NCBI RefSeq assembly: GCF_018502625.1
Contig: NZ_CP075566.1
Location: 4,839,001 to 4,903,000 of the forward strand
Direction: 5' to 3'
From: Pseudomonas hormoni
GTDB taxonomy: Bacteria; Pseudomonadota; Gammaproteobacteria; Pseudomonadales; Pseudomonadaceae
Length of the DNA: 64,000 bases
Shown in pieces: positions 8,845 to 18,548 of this stretch. The translations under genes were made by a program, and so were the position numbers. The notes beneath the pieces are model-generated. The model saw only the letters and a list, made by a program, of their open reading frames with translations. It had not been told where the DNA came from and searched no databases. Each line of letters begins with the position of its first letter. The first letter of the stretch is position 1.

Positions 8845-11800
8845 TTGTCCAATGTCACTCCGCCCCTGATCCCCCGTGCGCCGACTGTTGCGCCTGGCTC
8901 CCCCCTGCGCGGAACCTTGAAGGGTGCGTTGGCGGCACTCGTGCTGTTGCTGCTCGCCCTGCTGTTCTGGCAACTGCTGGATCAACTGCATGAAACCCAG
9001 AAAAACCAGCGCCAGTACACCATCGACTACACCGCCGATCTGGCTGCGCAAGTCAGCCTGAACATGTCGCTCAACGCGCAGATCGCCCTCAACCTGCTAC
9101 CGATCGTCGAACAGCCACAAAGCGCCGACGAACAGCAGGAGCTGCTTCGCAAGCTGCAAAAATCCTTGCCCGACCTGCTCAGCCTCGCGTTGTTGAGTCC
9201 CTCCGGCAAAATCCTCAGTGACAGCGCCGCCGACAGCGAAGACGCTGACTACCTCGCCGAGCTGGTTCGTCACAGCCGTGCCCAGGCCCACTATTTCAGC
9301 AACGCCGATAACGGTTCGATGGTGCACTTGCTGCTGCATCAGGCCAGCGGCAGCACTCGTGGCTACTGGGCCCTGCGTTTGAAGCCGACCTTTTTCTCGT
9401 CACTGACCCAACAGAACGAAACCGGTATCCGCCCAATGTGGCTGGTGGAAAACCGCTTCAATCACCAGGTCATCAGCCGCGATGAATCGCTGCCCTTGGC
9501 CAAGCCGAGCGAACTGACCGAAGACGATGTGGCCAACAGCGTGCTGACGGTTCCCCTGAGCAGCAGCGACTGGCAATTGCGCGGTTTGTTCGACCGTAAA
9601 CGCGTGATTGAAGAACTGTTGCCGGCGTTCATCGGCAAGTGCCTGTTGGGGCTGGCGCTCTCCCTGCTGCCGCTGATTGCTTTGCTGAACATGCGCCGCC
9701 GTCAGCGCCAGGTGACTGAAGGTCGTCGACGCTACCAGGATATTTTCGAAGGCACCGGCGTCGCGCTGTGTGTACTTGACGTGTCGGGACTCAAGCATGC
9801 GTTCGACAAAGCCCGGTTGCACAGCAGCGAACAACTGCGTGGCTGGCTGGAATCTGCCGAACAAAGGCATCAATTGCTGCAGGAACTGCGCATCACCGAG
9901 GTCAACCAGGTTGCCCTGCAACTGCTCAACGTCAACACCTGCGAACAAGCCTGGAAACTGCTGATCGAGGGCAATCCGCTGGACGGCACCGCCATCGGCA
10001 ATCAAGTGCTCGACGCGGTGCTCAACCAGCAGAAACAGCTTGAGCTGGAGATAAAACTCCCGGACGCCAATGGCCGCGACCAGCACTTGTGGCTGGTGCT
10101 GCGCCTGCCGGAAAACCAGGATGACTATAAAGCGGTGATCCTGAGCATCAGCGACATCACCAGCCGCAAACTCATCGAACTGTCGCTGCTCGAGCGTGAA
10201 GGGTTCTGGTCCGATGTGGTGCGCACGGTGCCGGATCACCTGTACGTGCAGGACGTGATCAGCCAGCGCATGATCTTCAGCAACCACCACCTGGGCCAGA
10301 CGCTCGGCTACGACCGCACCGAGCTGCACCAGATGGGCGAGTACTTCTGGGAAATCCTCCTGCACCCCGAAGATGCCGACTACTACCACCGTTCGCGCCA
10401 GACCCAGCGTCACGCGGGCTACACCCAATTGCTGCAATGCCAGCTGCGCTTCCGTCACCGGGACGGTAACTGGCGGCGTTTCGACATTCGTGAGCAGGCG
10501 CTGGCGCGGGACAAGCATGAACAGGTCACGCGGATCATCGGTGTGGCCAAGGACATCACCGAGCAGATCGAAGCCAGCGAGTCCCTGCGCGACAGCGAGC
10601 AGCGTTACCGGATGCTCGCCGAAAGCATCAGCGACGTGATCTTCTCCACCGACAGCAAGCTCTCGCTCAACTATGTCAGCCCGTCGGTGCAGGCCGTGCT
10701 GGGCTACGACGCCGACTGGATCTTCCAGAACGGCTGGCAGACGACCATTGCCAATCCTCAGCAATTGTCCGGCATCTACGGCCTGATGGACCGCGTCAGC
10801 AAGGCGCTGGACAAACCCGAGCAACTGGCGCTGCTGCGCAACCAGGTGCAAACCCAGCTGTTCCTCTTCGATTGCCTGCGGGCCGACGGGCGCAAGATTC
10901 CTATCGAGTTGCGTCTGGTGCTGGTCTGGGACGAGCACGGCGCCTTCGAAGGCGTGCTCGGTGTCGGTCGCGACATTAGCCAGCAACGCCGCGCCGAGAA
11001 AGACCTGCGCATGGCGGCTACGGTATTCGAACACTCGACGTCGGCGATCCTGATCACCGACCCGGCGGGCTATATTGTCCAGGCCAACGAAGCGTTCAGT
11101 CGCGTGAGCGGCTATGCGGTGGAGCAAGTGCTCGACCAGTTGCCGAACATGCTGACCGTCGACGAGCAGCAGGAAGCGCATCTGCGCTATGTGCTCAAGC
11201 AATTGAATCAGCACAGCACCTGGGAAGGCGAAGTCTGGCTCAAGCGGCGCAATGGCGAGCATTACCCGGCGTGGGTCGGCATCACGGCGGTGCTCGACGA
11301 CGAAGGCGATCTGGCCAGTTACGTGTGCTTCTTCAGCGACATCAGCGAGCGTAAGGCCAGCGAACAACGGATTCACCGCCTCGCCTATTACGATGCCCTG
11401 ACCCACCTGCCCAATCGCACGCTGTTCCAGGATCGCCTGCATACCGCGCTGCAATCGGCGGAACGGCAGAAATCCTGGGTGGTGCTGATGTTCCTCGACC
11501 TGGACCGTTTCAAACCGATCAACGACTCCCTGGGCCACGCCGCCGGCGATCGCATGCTCAAGGAAATGGCCACGCGCCTGCTCGGTTGCGTCGACGATGA
11601 CGACACCGTCGCGCGCATGGGGGGCGACGAATTCACCTTGCTGCTGCAACCGCGCATCAACCGGGAAATCGCTCTGAACCGGGCGATTCACGTGGCGGAG
11701 CAGATCCTCGCCAGCCTCGTGAAACCATTCGTGCTCGAAGGCCGAGAGTTTTTCGTCACCGCCAGTATCGGCATCGCCCTGAGCCCGCAGGACGGCAACG

Positions 11801-12693
11801 AACTCAGTCAGTTGATGAAGAACGCCGACACCGCGATGTACCACGCCAAGGAGCGCGGCAAGAACAACTTCCAGTTTTATCAGGCCGACATGAACGCCAG
11901 CGCCCTGGAGCGCCTGGAGCTGGAAAGCGACCTGCGCCATGCCCTGGAGCAAAACGAATTCGTTCTGTACTACCAGCCGCAGTTCAGTGGCGACGGCAAA
12001 CGCCTGACCGGCGCCGAAGCCTTGTTGCGCTGGCGTCATCCGCGTCGCGGGCTGGTGCCGCCGGGGGACTTCATTCCCGTACTCGAAGAGCTTGGGCTGG
12101 TGGTGGATGTCGGCGACTGGGTGATCAGCGAGGCCTGCCGTCAGCTCAAGACCTGGCATCAGGCCAAGGTGCGGGTGCCGAAGGTGTCGGTGAACATCTC
12201 CGCGCGGCAGTTCTCCGATGGCCAGCTCGGCACGCGGATCGCCACCATCCTCAAGGAAACCGGCCTGCCGCCGGCGTGTCTGGAGCTGGAACTGACCGAA
12301 AGTATTTTGATGCGCGAAGTCAGCGAGGCGATGCAGATTCTCGCCGGGCTGAAAAATCTGGGGCTGAGCATTGCCGTCGATGACTTCGGCACGGGTTACT
12401 CGTCGCTGAACTACCTCAAGCAATTCCCGATCGACGTGCTGAAAATCGATCGCACCTTTGTCGACGGATTGCCGTCAGGTGAGCAGGACGCACAGATTGC
12501 CCGGGCGATCATCGCCATGGCCCACAGCCTGAACCTGGCGGTGATCGCCGAGGGCGTGGAAACCCATGAGCAGCTGGACTTCCTGCGTGAGCATGGCTGC
12601 GATGAGGTTCAGGGGTATCTGTTCGGGCGTCCGATGCCGGCGGGCCGGTTTGAAGCGCAGTTCAGTAATGATGCGCTCTTCATGTTCGACTGA
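8845..12693 (+). CDS. morA: MorA: membrane PAS-GGDEF-EAL cyclic-di-GMP enzyme
   Basis: The 1282-residue protein has a transmembrane helix near residues 27-48, a periplasmic sensor region, and a second helix near 258-282. Several PAS/PAC modules fill about 290-840, followed by GGDEF and EAL domains. RMGGDEF (around residue 925) is intact, so cyclase activity is possible. The inhibitory-site position before it reads [11 protein letters not shown], lacking the usual Arg of RxxD. EAL is present as GAEALLRW near residue 1057, with later motifs NISARQFS and DDFGTGYSS, so phosphodiesterase activity is likely. The start is TTG at 8845 with AGGA upstream. The neighbouring glyA matches the known Pseudomonas morA-glyA order. 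MorA controls motility and biofilm formation in other pseudomonads. Confidence 0.92.
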   Translation: MSNVTPPLIPRAPTVAPGSPLRGTLKGALAALVLLLLALLFWQLLDQLHETQKNQRQYTIDYTADLAAQVSLNMSLNAQIALNLLPIVEQPQSADEQQELLRKLQKSLPDLLSLALLSPSGKILSDSAADSEDADYLAELVRHSRAQAHYFSNADNGSMVHLLLHQASGSTRGYWALRLKPTFFSSLTQQNETGIRPMWLVENRFNHQVISRDESLPLAKPSELTEDDVANSVLTVPLSSSDWQLRGLFDRKRVIEELLPAFIGKCLLGLALSLLPLIALLNMRRRQRQVTEGRRRYQDIFEGTGVALCVLDVSGLKHAFDKARLHSSEQLRGWLESAEQRHQLLQELRITEVNQVALQLLNVNTCEQAWKLLIEGNPLDGTAIGNQVLDAVLNQQKQLELEIKLPDANGRDQHLWLVLRLPENQDDYKAVILSISDITSRKLIELSLLEREGFWSDVVRTVPDHLYVQDVISQRMIFSNHHLGQTLGYDRTELHQMGEYFWEILLHPEDADYYHRSRQTQRHAGYTQLLQCQLRFRHRDGNWRRFDIREQALARDKHEQVTRIIGVAKDITEQIEASESLRDSEQRYRMLAESISDVIFSTDSKLSLNYVSPSVQAVLGYDADWIFQNGWQTTIANPQQLSGIYGLMDRVSKALDKPEQLALLRNQVQTQLFLFDCLRADGRKIPIELRLVLVWDEHGAFEGVLGVGRDISQQRRAEKDLRMAATVFEHSTSAILITDPAGYIVQANEAFSRVSGYAVEQVLDQLPNMLTVDEQQEAHLRYVLKQLNQHSTWEGEVWLKRRNGEHYPAWVGITAVLDDEGDLASYVCFFSDISERKASEQRIHRLAYYDALTHLPNRTLFQDRLHTALQSAERQKSWVVLMFLDLDRFKPINDSLGHAAGDRMLKEMATRLLGCVDDDDTVARMGGDEFTLLLQPRINREIALNRAIHVAEQILASLVKPFVLEGREFFVTASIGIALSPQDGNELSQLMKNADTAMYHAKERGKNNFQFYQADMNASALERLELESDLRHALEQNEFVLYYQPQFSGDGKRLTGAEALLRWRHPRRGLVPPGDFIPVLEELGLVVDVGDWVISEACRQLKTWHQAKVRVPKVSVNISARQFSDGQLGTRIATILKETGLPPACLELELTESILMREVSEAMQILAGLKNLGLSIAVDDFGTGYSSLNYLKQFPIDVLKIDRTFVDGLPSGEQDAQIARAIIAMAHSLNLAVIAEGVETHEQLDFLREHGCDEVQGYLFGRPMPAGRFEAQFSNDALFMFD

Positions 12694-12704
12694 AGCGCAA
12701 TTAT

Positions 12705-12800
12705 TGTAGCGAGGGAGCTTGCTCCCGCTTGAGTGCGCAGCGCTCACAAGATTTTTGGGGCCGCTTCGCTGCCCAGCGGGAGCAAGCTCCCTCGCCACAG
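12705..12800. repeat. REPIN of the GCGAGGGAGCTTGCTCCCGC type
   Basis: Inverted copies of GAGGGAGCTTGCTCCCGC lie in the morA-glyA gap. The left copy begins TGTAGCGAGG and the right ends CTCGCCACAG. The remaining bases up to 12928 hold the likely glyA promoter, with a TAGAAT at 12888 as candidate -10. Confidence 0.85.
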
Positions 12801-12928
12801 GCCGGCACATTCACCGCTGATCCCGTCATGAAGCCCACTTGTCTGCGACATGATCTCCTTTCATATGCCATCTAAAACCCATTGGGTTAGAATGCCCCCC
12901 TTTTCTGCCCCGATCCTTGAGGACCGCC

Positions 12929-14182
12929 ATGTTCAGCCGTGATTTGACTATTGCCAAGTACGACGCCGATCTCTTTGCCGCCATGGAGCAAGAAGCTCAG
13001 CGCCAGGAAGAGCACATTGAGCTGATCGCTTCGGAAAACTACACCAGCCCTGCGGTGATGGAAGCTCAAGGCTCGGTACTGACCAACAAGTACGCCGAAG
13101 GTTACCCGGGCAAGCGCTACTACGGTGGTTGCGAGTTCGTCGACATCGTCGAGCAACTGGCCATCGACCGCGCCAAGGAGCTGTTCGGCGCCGATTACGC
13201 CAACGTTCAGCCGCACGCCGGTTCGCAAGCCAACAGCGCCGTTTACCTGGCCTTGCTGCAAGCAGGCGACACTATCCTGGGCATGAGCCTGGCCCATGGC
13301 GGTCACTTGACCCACGGTGCCAGCGTTTCTTCCTCCGGCAAGCTGTACAACGCCGTTCAGTACGGCATCGACGCCAATGGCCTGATCGACTACGACGAAG
13401 TCGAGCGTCTGGCGGTTGAGCACAAGCCGAAAATGATCGTGGCTGGTTTCTCTGCCTACTCGCAGATCCTGGACTTCCCGCGCTTCCGCGAAATCGCTGA
13501 CAAGGTGGGCGCCTACCTGTTCGTCGACATGGCCCACGTGGCCGGTCTGGTCGCCGCTGGCGTCTACCCGAACCCGGTGCCTTTCGCTGACGTCGTGACC
13601 ACCACCACCCACAAGACCCTGCGCGGTCCACGTGGCGGTTTGATCCTGGCTCGCGCCAACGCCGACATCGAGAAGAAGCTGAACTCCGCGGTATTCCCGG
13701 GCGCCCAGGGTGGCCCGCTGGAGCACGTGATCGCCGCCAAGGCGATCTGCTTCAAGGAAGCGCTGCAGCCTGAGTTCAAGGCCTACCAGCAACAAGTGGT
13801 GAAAAACGCCCAGGCCATGGCCAGCGTGTTCATCGAGCGCGGTTTTGACGTGGTTTCCGGCGGTACAGAGAACCACCTGTTCCTGCTGTCGCTGATCAAG
13901 CAGGAAATCTCCGGTAAAGACGCTGACGCCGCTCTGGGCAAAGCGTTCATCACCGTGAACAAGAACTCCGTGCCAAACGACCCACGCTCCCCGTTCGTTA
14001 CTTCCGGTCTGCGCTTCGGTACTCCGGCTGTAACCACTCGCGGCTTCAAGGAAGCAGAGTGCAAAGAGCTGGCCGGCTGGATCTGCGACATCCTGGCTGA
14101 CCTGAACAACGAAGCGGTGATCGACGCCGTTCGTGAGAAGGTCAAGGCCATCTGCAAGAAGCTGCCGGTGTACGGCGCTTAA
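12929..14182 (+). CDS. glyA: serine hydroxymethyltransferase GlyA
   Basis: GlyA converts serine and tetrahydrofolate to glycine and 5,10-methylenetetrahydrofolate, using PLP in the cytosol. The 417-residue protein has the family landmarks: [33 protein letters not shown], the [17 protein letters not shown] segment, and the PLP lysine in [14 protein letters not shown] near residue 229. The ATG at 12929 is preceded by TTGAGGACCGCC. Pseudomonads carry more than one glyA; this is the copy next to morA. It is monocistronic with its own terminator. Confidence 0.97.
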   Translation: MFSRDLTIAKYDADLFAAMEQEAQRQEEHIELIASENYTSPAVMEAQGSVLTNKYAEGYPGKRYYGGCEFVDIVEQLAIDRAKELFGADYANVQPHAGSQANSAVYLALLQAGDTILGMSLAHGGHLTHGASVSSSGKLYNAVQYGIDANGLIDYDEVERLAVEHKPKMIVAGFSAYSQILDFPRFREIADKVGAYLFVDMAHVAGLVAAGVYPNPVPFADVVTTTTHKTLRGPRGGLILARANADIEKKLNSAVFPGAQGGPLEHVIAAKAICFKEALQPEFKAYQQQVVKNAQAMASVFIERGFDVVSGGTENHLFLLSLIKQEISGKDADAALGKAFITVNKNSVPNDPRSPFVTSGLRFGTPAVTTRGFKEAECKELAGWICDILADLNNEAVIDAVREKVKAICKKLPVYGA

Positions 14183-14204
14183 TTGCAGCGCTGAACCGCA
14201 GTCA

Positions 14205-14238
14205 TAAAAAAACCGGCCAGTGATGGCCGGTTTTTTTT
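14205..14238 (+). terminator. Rho-independent terminator of glyA
   Basis: AACCGGCCA/TGGCCGGTT stem followed by eight T residues, 22 bases after the glyA stop. An A-run precedes the stem, so it may work in both directions. Confidence 0.9.
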
Positions 14239-14320
14239 CGTCCGGGTTTTGAGTGGATCAGGCAGCAACCGGTTTGGCGAACGCCTGCCGGGTAGATCGC
14301 CATCGCAGGCAAGCCCTAAT

Positions 14321-14422
14321 TTGTAGGAGCGAGCTTGCTCGCGATGGACTCAAGAGCGCCGCGTTTAGCCAGTAAACACGCGTTTTCGTTAAAGACCCTC
14401 GCGAGTAAGCTCGCTCCTACAG
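14321..14422. repeat. REPIN
   Basis: TTGTAGGAGCGAGCTTGCTC and an inverted, slightly diverged copy (GCGAGTAAGCTCGCTCCTAC). It occupies much of the glyA-yjiA gap (14183-14511); nothing else is evident there beyond the terminator and a single REP. Confidence 0.88.
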
Positions 14423-14460
14423 CGATCTCTGGTGTTTATGGATTCCGTAACCACCACAGC

Positions 14461-14491
14461 CCCTGTGGGAGCGGGCTTGCTCGCGATGGCG
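14461..14491. repeat. single REP
   Basis: One unpaired copy of CCTGTGGGAGCGGGCTTGCT followed by CGCGATGGCG, 20 bases from the 3' end of the yjiA gene. Confidence 0.8.
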
Positions 14492-14511
14492 TAATCTCTG
14501 ACGCAGGTATA

Positions 14512-15483
14512 TTAACCAGCTGCCACCCGCGAAAACCCTTCGCGAATCTTCTCTTCCGGCAAATCATCAGCAATAAATACGATCACGCTTTCACGCGCCT
14601 CGCCGTCCGCCCACTCCGTATCCCAGTCGAATCCATACAGCTTCAGAACCCCCTGAAACACCATGCGCCGCGGCTCACCAAGGATGTTCAGCACGCCTTT
14701 GTAGCGCAGCAGTTGCTTGCCATGCTCTTCCAGCAGTTCGTTCATGAACTCGCTGAGCTTGTCGATATCCAGCGGCTTGTCAGTGCGCAGCACCAGGCTG
14801 GAAATGCGGTCGATGGAAGGCGCCTTGCTGACCGGGCGCAAACTCACGCCGCCACCGAGGTCGGCATTGAGATTGAAACCACGCACGTCAAGCAATTCGG
14901 CGAGGTCGATCTTGCCGTGGTCGACCACGCGGATGGGCGCGCGACGGTTGATGCGGGTCAGGCGTTCGCTTAACGCGGTGAAGGTTGGCTCGTCCACCAG
15001 ATCGCGCTTGCTCACCAGCAAGCGGTCGGCGAAACCGATCTGTGCCTGGGCGATGGTTTGGGTCAGATGAGTGTCTGCGTGCGCCGCGTCGACCAAGGTA
15101 ATGATGCCATCGAGGATGTACCGCTCGCGCAGTTCTTCGTCGATGAAAAAGGTCTGTGCCACGGGTGCCGGATCGGCCAGGCCGGTGCACTCGATCACCA
15201 GACGGTCGAAGGCGATTTCACCGCTGTCCAGGCGCTCGAGCAACAGGTACAGCGCCTTGGTCAGGTCGGTGTGGATGGTGCAGCAGACGCAGCCGTTGGA
15301 CAGCGTCATCACTTGCACCGGCTCATCACCCAACAGTTGGGTGTCGATGCCGGCGTCGCTGAATTCGTTTTCGATCACGGCGATTTTCAGGCCGTGCTCG
15401 GTTTTGAGCAGGTGACGCAGCAGCGTGGTCTTGCCGGCGCCGAGGAAGCCGCTGAGGATCGTGACAGGGATGGGAGAGGACAA
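14512..15483 (-). CDS. yjiA: YjiA-like GTPase (CobW/COG0523 family)
   Basis: The 323-residue G3E GTPase has Walker A GFLGAGKTT at residues 12-20, the CxCC metal-binding motif in NGCVCCTI, the base-recognition SKRD segment, and a C-terminal CobW domain. Proteins of this family act as metal chaperones or metal-linked regulators; the substrate of YjiA is not settled. It lies downstream of yjiX and cstA on the same strand, in the order seen in E. coli (btsT-yjiX-yjiA), but here a REPIN separates it from yjiX. It may thus be partly uncoupled from the transporter operon. Confidence 0.9.
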   Translation of the reverse strand: MSSPIPVTILSGFLGAGKTTLLRHLLKTEHGLKIAVIENEFSDAGIDTQLLGDEPVQVMTLSNGCVCCTIHTDLTKALYLLLERLDSGEIAFDRLVIECTGLADPAPVAQTFFIDEELRERYILDGIITLVDAAHADTHLTQTIAQAQIGFADRLLVSKRDLVDEPTFTALSERLTRINRRAPIRVVDHGKIDLAELLDVRGFNLNADLGGGVSLRPVSKAPSIDRISSLVLRTDKPLDIDKLSEFMNELLEEHGKQLLRYKGVLNILGEPRRMVFQGVLKLYGFDWDTEWADGEARESVIVFIADDLPEEKIREGFSRVAAG

Positions 15484-15529
15484 CTGGAGTCTCCTGTTTC
15501 ACAAAATTAAAGTATCAACACAAAATAAA

Positions 15530-15620
15530 TGTGGGAGCTAGCCTGCTGGCGATGGCGGACTGTCAATCAACAGTGATGTTGAATGTTCAGCCGCCATCGC
15601 TAGCAGGCTAGCTCCCACAG
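15530..15620. repeat. REPIN
   Basis: GTGGGAGCTAGCCTGCTGGC with GCTAGCAGGCTAGCTCCCAC inverted. It sits inside the presumed cstA-yjiX-yjiA operon, between yjiX and yjiA. Confidence 0.88.
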
Positions 15621-15646
15621 GAATAGCTGTTAACCCGACAACCGGG

Positions 15647-15844
15647 TCAACAGCACTTCGGCCCACCCTTGCCACCGTAACGGGCTTCCTGACGCTCCCG
15701 GAAGAACATCTCGTAGCTCATCACCGGTTTGTCCGGGTGTTTGGTCTGCATGTGCTCGACGTAGTTGTCGTAGTCGGGCATGCCGACCATCAGGCGCGCA
15801 GCCTGACCGAGGTATTTACCGAGGCGACTCAGGTCATTGAACAT
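15647..15844 (-). CDS. yjiX: YbdD/YjiX family small protein (DUF466)
   Basis: This 65-residue protein has the family hallmarks: [20 protein letters not shown], then [20 protein letters not shown], and a C-terminal GGKGGPKCC with a paired Cys. The family is nearly always encoded directly after CstA/BtsT transporters, and here it begins 15 bases after the cstA stop. It is probably a partner of the transporter, but no mechanism is established. Confidence 0.92.
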   Translation of the reverse strand: MFNDLSRLGKYLGQAARLMVGMPDYDNYVEHMQTKHPDKPVMSYEMFFRERQEARYGGKGGPKCC

Positions 15845-15859
15845 GCTGCATTCCTCGAT

Positions 15860-17926
15860 TTACGCATCCGGCAGCGCCTGGAACGGTGCTTCTTTATCCG
15901 TACGCTCCTTGGTGCCCCAGGCGGAAATACCGACCTTGAGCGCATAGAACAGGATACTGAAGACCACGAACAGGAACAGCGCCGTCAGCGTTGCGTTGGT
16001 GTAGGCGTTGAAGATCACGTGTTGCATCTGAGTGATGTCCTTGGCCGGGGCGAGGATCTGACCGTTGGCCAGCGCATCGCTGTATTTCTTCGCCAGCGAC
16101 AGGAAGCCGATCGCCGGGTTGGCGTCGAACAGCTTGATGAAGCCCGCCGTGGTGGTGCAGATCAGCAGCCATACAGCGGGCAGCATGGTCACCCAGACGT
16201 AGCGTTGGCGTTTCATTTTGATCAGCACGACGGTGCCGAGCATCAGCGCGATACCGGCCAGCATCTGATTGGAGATACCGAACAGCGGCCACAAGGTGTT
16301 GATGCCGCCCAGCGGATCGATCACGCCCTGATACAGCAACCAGCCCCACATCGCCACACAACCGGCGGTGGCGATCAGGTTGGCGGTCCAGGATTCGGTG
16401 CGTTTCAGCGCCGGCACGAAGGAGCCGAGCAAATCCTGGAGCATGAAGCGTCCGGCACGGGTGCCGGCGTCTACTGCGGTCAGGATGAACAGCGCTTCGA
16501 ACAGGATCGCGAAGTGGTACCAGAACGCCATGGTGTTTTCACCCGGCAACACACTGTGCAGGATTTGCGCGATACCGACCGCCAGGGTTGGCGCACCGCC
16601 GGCGCGAGCCAGAATGGTGGTTTCACCGATGTCCTTGGCCACCGCTTGCAGCGCTTCCGGGGTGATTGCAAAGCCCCAGCTGCTGACCGTTTGCGCCACA
16701 GCCATCACATCACCGCCAACGACAGCAGCAGGGCTGTTCATGGCGAAATACACGCCAGGCTCGATCACCGACGCGGCAACCATCGCCATGATGGCCACGA
16801 AGGATTCCATCAGCATGGCGCCGTAACCGATGTAACGGGCGTTGACCTCGTTATCCAGCAGTTTCGGCGTGGTGCCGGAGGAGATCAGCGCGTGGAAACC
16901 CGAGACCGCGCCACAGGCGATGGTGATGAACAGGAACGGGAACAGACCGCCCTTCCACACCGGGCCGGTGCCATCGACGAACTGGGTCAATGCCGGCATT
17001 TTCAGCTCTGGCATGGTGATCAGGATGCCGATCGCCAACGCGACGATGGTACCGATTTTCAGGAACGTGGAGAGGTAGTCACGCGGCGCCAGAATCAGCC
17101 AGACCGGTAACGAGGCGGCCACGAAACCGTAACCGACCAGCATCCAGGTAATCTGCACGCCGGTGAAACTGAACGCCTTGGCCCACACCGGATCGGCGGC
17201 AATCTGCCCGCCCAGCCAGATCGACCCAAGCAGCAGCAATACGCCGACCACGGAGATTTCGCCAATGCGGCCCGGGCGGATGTAGCGCATGTAGATGCCC
17301 ATGAACATCGCGATCGGGATGGTCGCCATCACCGTGAAAATGCCCCACGGGCTTTCGGCCAGGGCCTTGACCACGATCAGCGCCAGCACCGCGAGGATGA
17401 TGATCATGATCAGGAAGCAGCCAAACAGCGCGATGGTGCCGGGGATGCGGCCCATTTCTTCACGGACCATGTCACCGAGTGAACGGCCATTGCGGCGGGT
17501 GGACATGAACAGAACCATGAAGTCCTGAACCGCACCGGCCAGCACCACGCCGGCAATCAGCCACAGCGTGCCAGGCAAATAGCCCATCTGCGCCGCCAAT
17601 ACCGGACCGACCAGCGGCCCCGCGCCAGCGATGGCAGCGAAGTGGTGACCGAAGAGAATGTGTTTGTTGGTAGGGACGTAGTCCAGACCATCGTTGTTGA
17701 GCACGGCGGGGGTGGCCCGTCGCGAATCGAGTTGCATCACATTGTTAGCGATGAACAGACTGTAGTAACGGTACGCAACCAGATAAATGGCCACGGCAGC
17801 GACCACAATCCACAAGGCGTTGATCGCCTCGCCTCGGCGCAATGCCACTACGCCAAGGGCGCACGCTCCCACGATTGCCAGCAGCAGCCAGGGTAGGTGG
17901 CGTGCCAGGCTATTATTATTTTTCAT
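15860..17926 (-). CDS. cstA: CstA/BtsT family carbon-starvation transporter
   Basis: The 688-residue inner-membrane protein has many transmembrane segments and the CstA signature regions NDGLDYVPTNKHILFGHHFA, IAGAGPLVGPVLAAQMGYLP and GGINTLWPLFGISNQMLAG. Family members take up pyruvate or peptides under nutrient limitation, usually by proton symport. The ATG at 17926 (MKNNNSLARH) is chosen over upstream in-frame codons because the extra residues would be soluble and lack homology. It heads the cstA-yjiX-(yjiA) set and is divergent from the PilZ gene. Which substrate it carries cannot be told from sequence; both cstA and btsT names are used for such proteins. Confidence 0.93.
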   Translation of the reverse strand: MKNNNSLARHLPWLLLAIVGACALGVVALRRGEAINALWIVVAAVAIYLVAYRYYSLFIANNVMQLDSRRATPAVLNNDGLDYVPTNKHILFGHHFAAIAGAGPLVGPVLAAQMGYLPGTLWLIAGVVLAGAVQDFMVLFMSTRRNGRSLGDMVREEMGRIPGTIALFGCFLIMIIILAVLALIVVKALAESPWGIFTVMATIPIAMFMGIYMRYIRPGRIGEISVVGVLLLLGSIWLGGQIAADPVWAKAFSFTGVQITWMLVGYGFVAASLPVWLILAPRDYLSTFLKIGTIVALAIGILITMPELKMPALTQFVDGTGPVWKGGLFPFLFITIACGAVSGFHALISSGTTPKLLDNEVNARYIGYGAMLMESFVAIMAMVAASVIEPGVYFAMNSPAAVVGGDVMAVAQTVSSWGFAITPEALQAVAKDIGETTILARAGGAPTLAVGIAQILHSVLPGENTMAFWYHFAILFEALFILTAVDAGTRAGRFMLQDLLGSFVPALKRTESWTANLIATAGCVAMWGWLLYQGVIDPLGGINTLWPLFGISNQMLAGIALMLGTVVLIKMKRQRYVWVTMLPAVWLLICTTTAGFIKLFDANPAIGFLSLAKKYSDALANGQILAPAKDITQMQHVIFNAYTNATLTALFLFVVFSILFYALKVGISAWGTKERTDKEAPFQALPDA

Positions 17927-18085
17927 TTTATGATTCCAGCCAGGGTGGACAAGAAAGACAGCCACCCCGAGTTTAGCTCTCCTGACGGCAAAGGCCATAC
18001 CCCGACATTGGTCGAGACGCTTGTGCTGGCTGGCAGGCTTTGACAATGCGGGTCTATAGTCAGCGGACATTCAGAGGATTGCGCC

Positions 18086-18454
18086 ATGAGCGAACACCCT
18101 GCCGATCGCCGCCGCTTCAAACGAATTGCGTTCGATGCCCGAACCGAGCTGAGCCAAGGGGAATTTATCTGGCCTGTGAAGCTGATCGACTTGTCCCTCA
18201 AGGGACTGCTGATCGAGAAGCCAGAGCCATGGCTGGGTAATCCAGACTGGCATTTCCTGGTTGATATTCATTTGAACGAAGACGTCGAGATCAAGATGGA
18301 TGTGATGTTGACCCACGATGACCACGGCCAGCTCGGGTTCGTCTGCAAACACATCAGTCTGGAATCCATTGAACGCCTGCGGCGGTTGATTGAACTCAAT
18401 CTGGGTGATCCGCAGGAGCTGGAGCGGGAGCTTGGCGCGCTTATAGAAGTGTGA
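18086..18454 (+). CDS. mapZ: PilZ-domain cyclic-di-GMP receptor (MapZ-like)
   Basis: The 122-residue stand-alone PilZ protein has both ligand motifs: RRRFKR at residues 8-13 (RxxxR) and DLSLKG near residue 36 (DxSxxG). It corresponds by context to P. aeruginosa PA4608, called MapZ, which binds cyclic-di-GMP and inhibits the chemotaxis methyltransferase CheR1. It is divergent from cstA and upstream of convergent radA. Together with morA, 5 kb away, it puts a cyclic-di-GMP enzyme and an effector in one neighbourhood. The fold is certain; the CheR link is inferred from synteny. Confidence 0.88.
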   Translation: MSEHPADRRRFKRIAFDARTELSQGEFIWPVKLIDLSLKGLLIEKPEPWLGNPDWHFLVDIHLNEDVEIKMDVMLTHDDHGQLGFVCKHISLESIERLRRLIELNLGDPQELERELGALIEV

Positions 18455-18460
18455 ACACCA

Positions 18461-18538
18461 TTGTAGGAGCCGGCTTGCTGGCGAAGGCGGCCTTAAGAAC
18501 AACGCTAGGCCCATCGCCAGCAAGCCGGCTCCTACAAA
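18461..18538. repeat. REPIN
   Basis: TTGTAGGAGCCGGCTTGCTG and its inverse, between the convergent mapZ and radA genes. Confidence 0.88.
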
Positions 18539-18548
18539 GGGATTTGGT

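Noticed and set aside
9400..12423. A very long open frame antisense to morA
   Set aside because: It mirrors the codon structure of the GC-rich morA gene on the other strand and has no recognisable domain or start signal; morA has clear PAS, GGDEF and EAL motifs.
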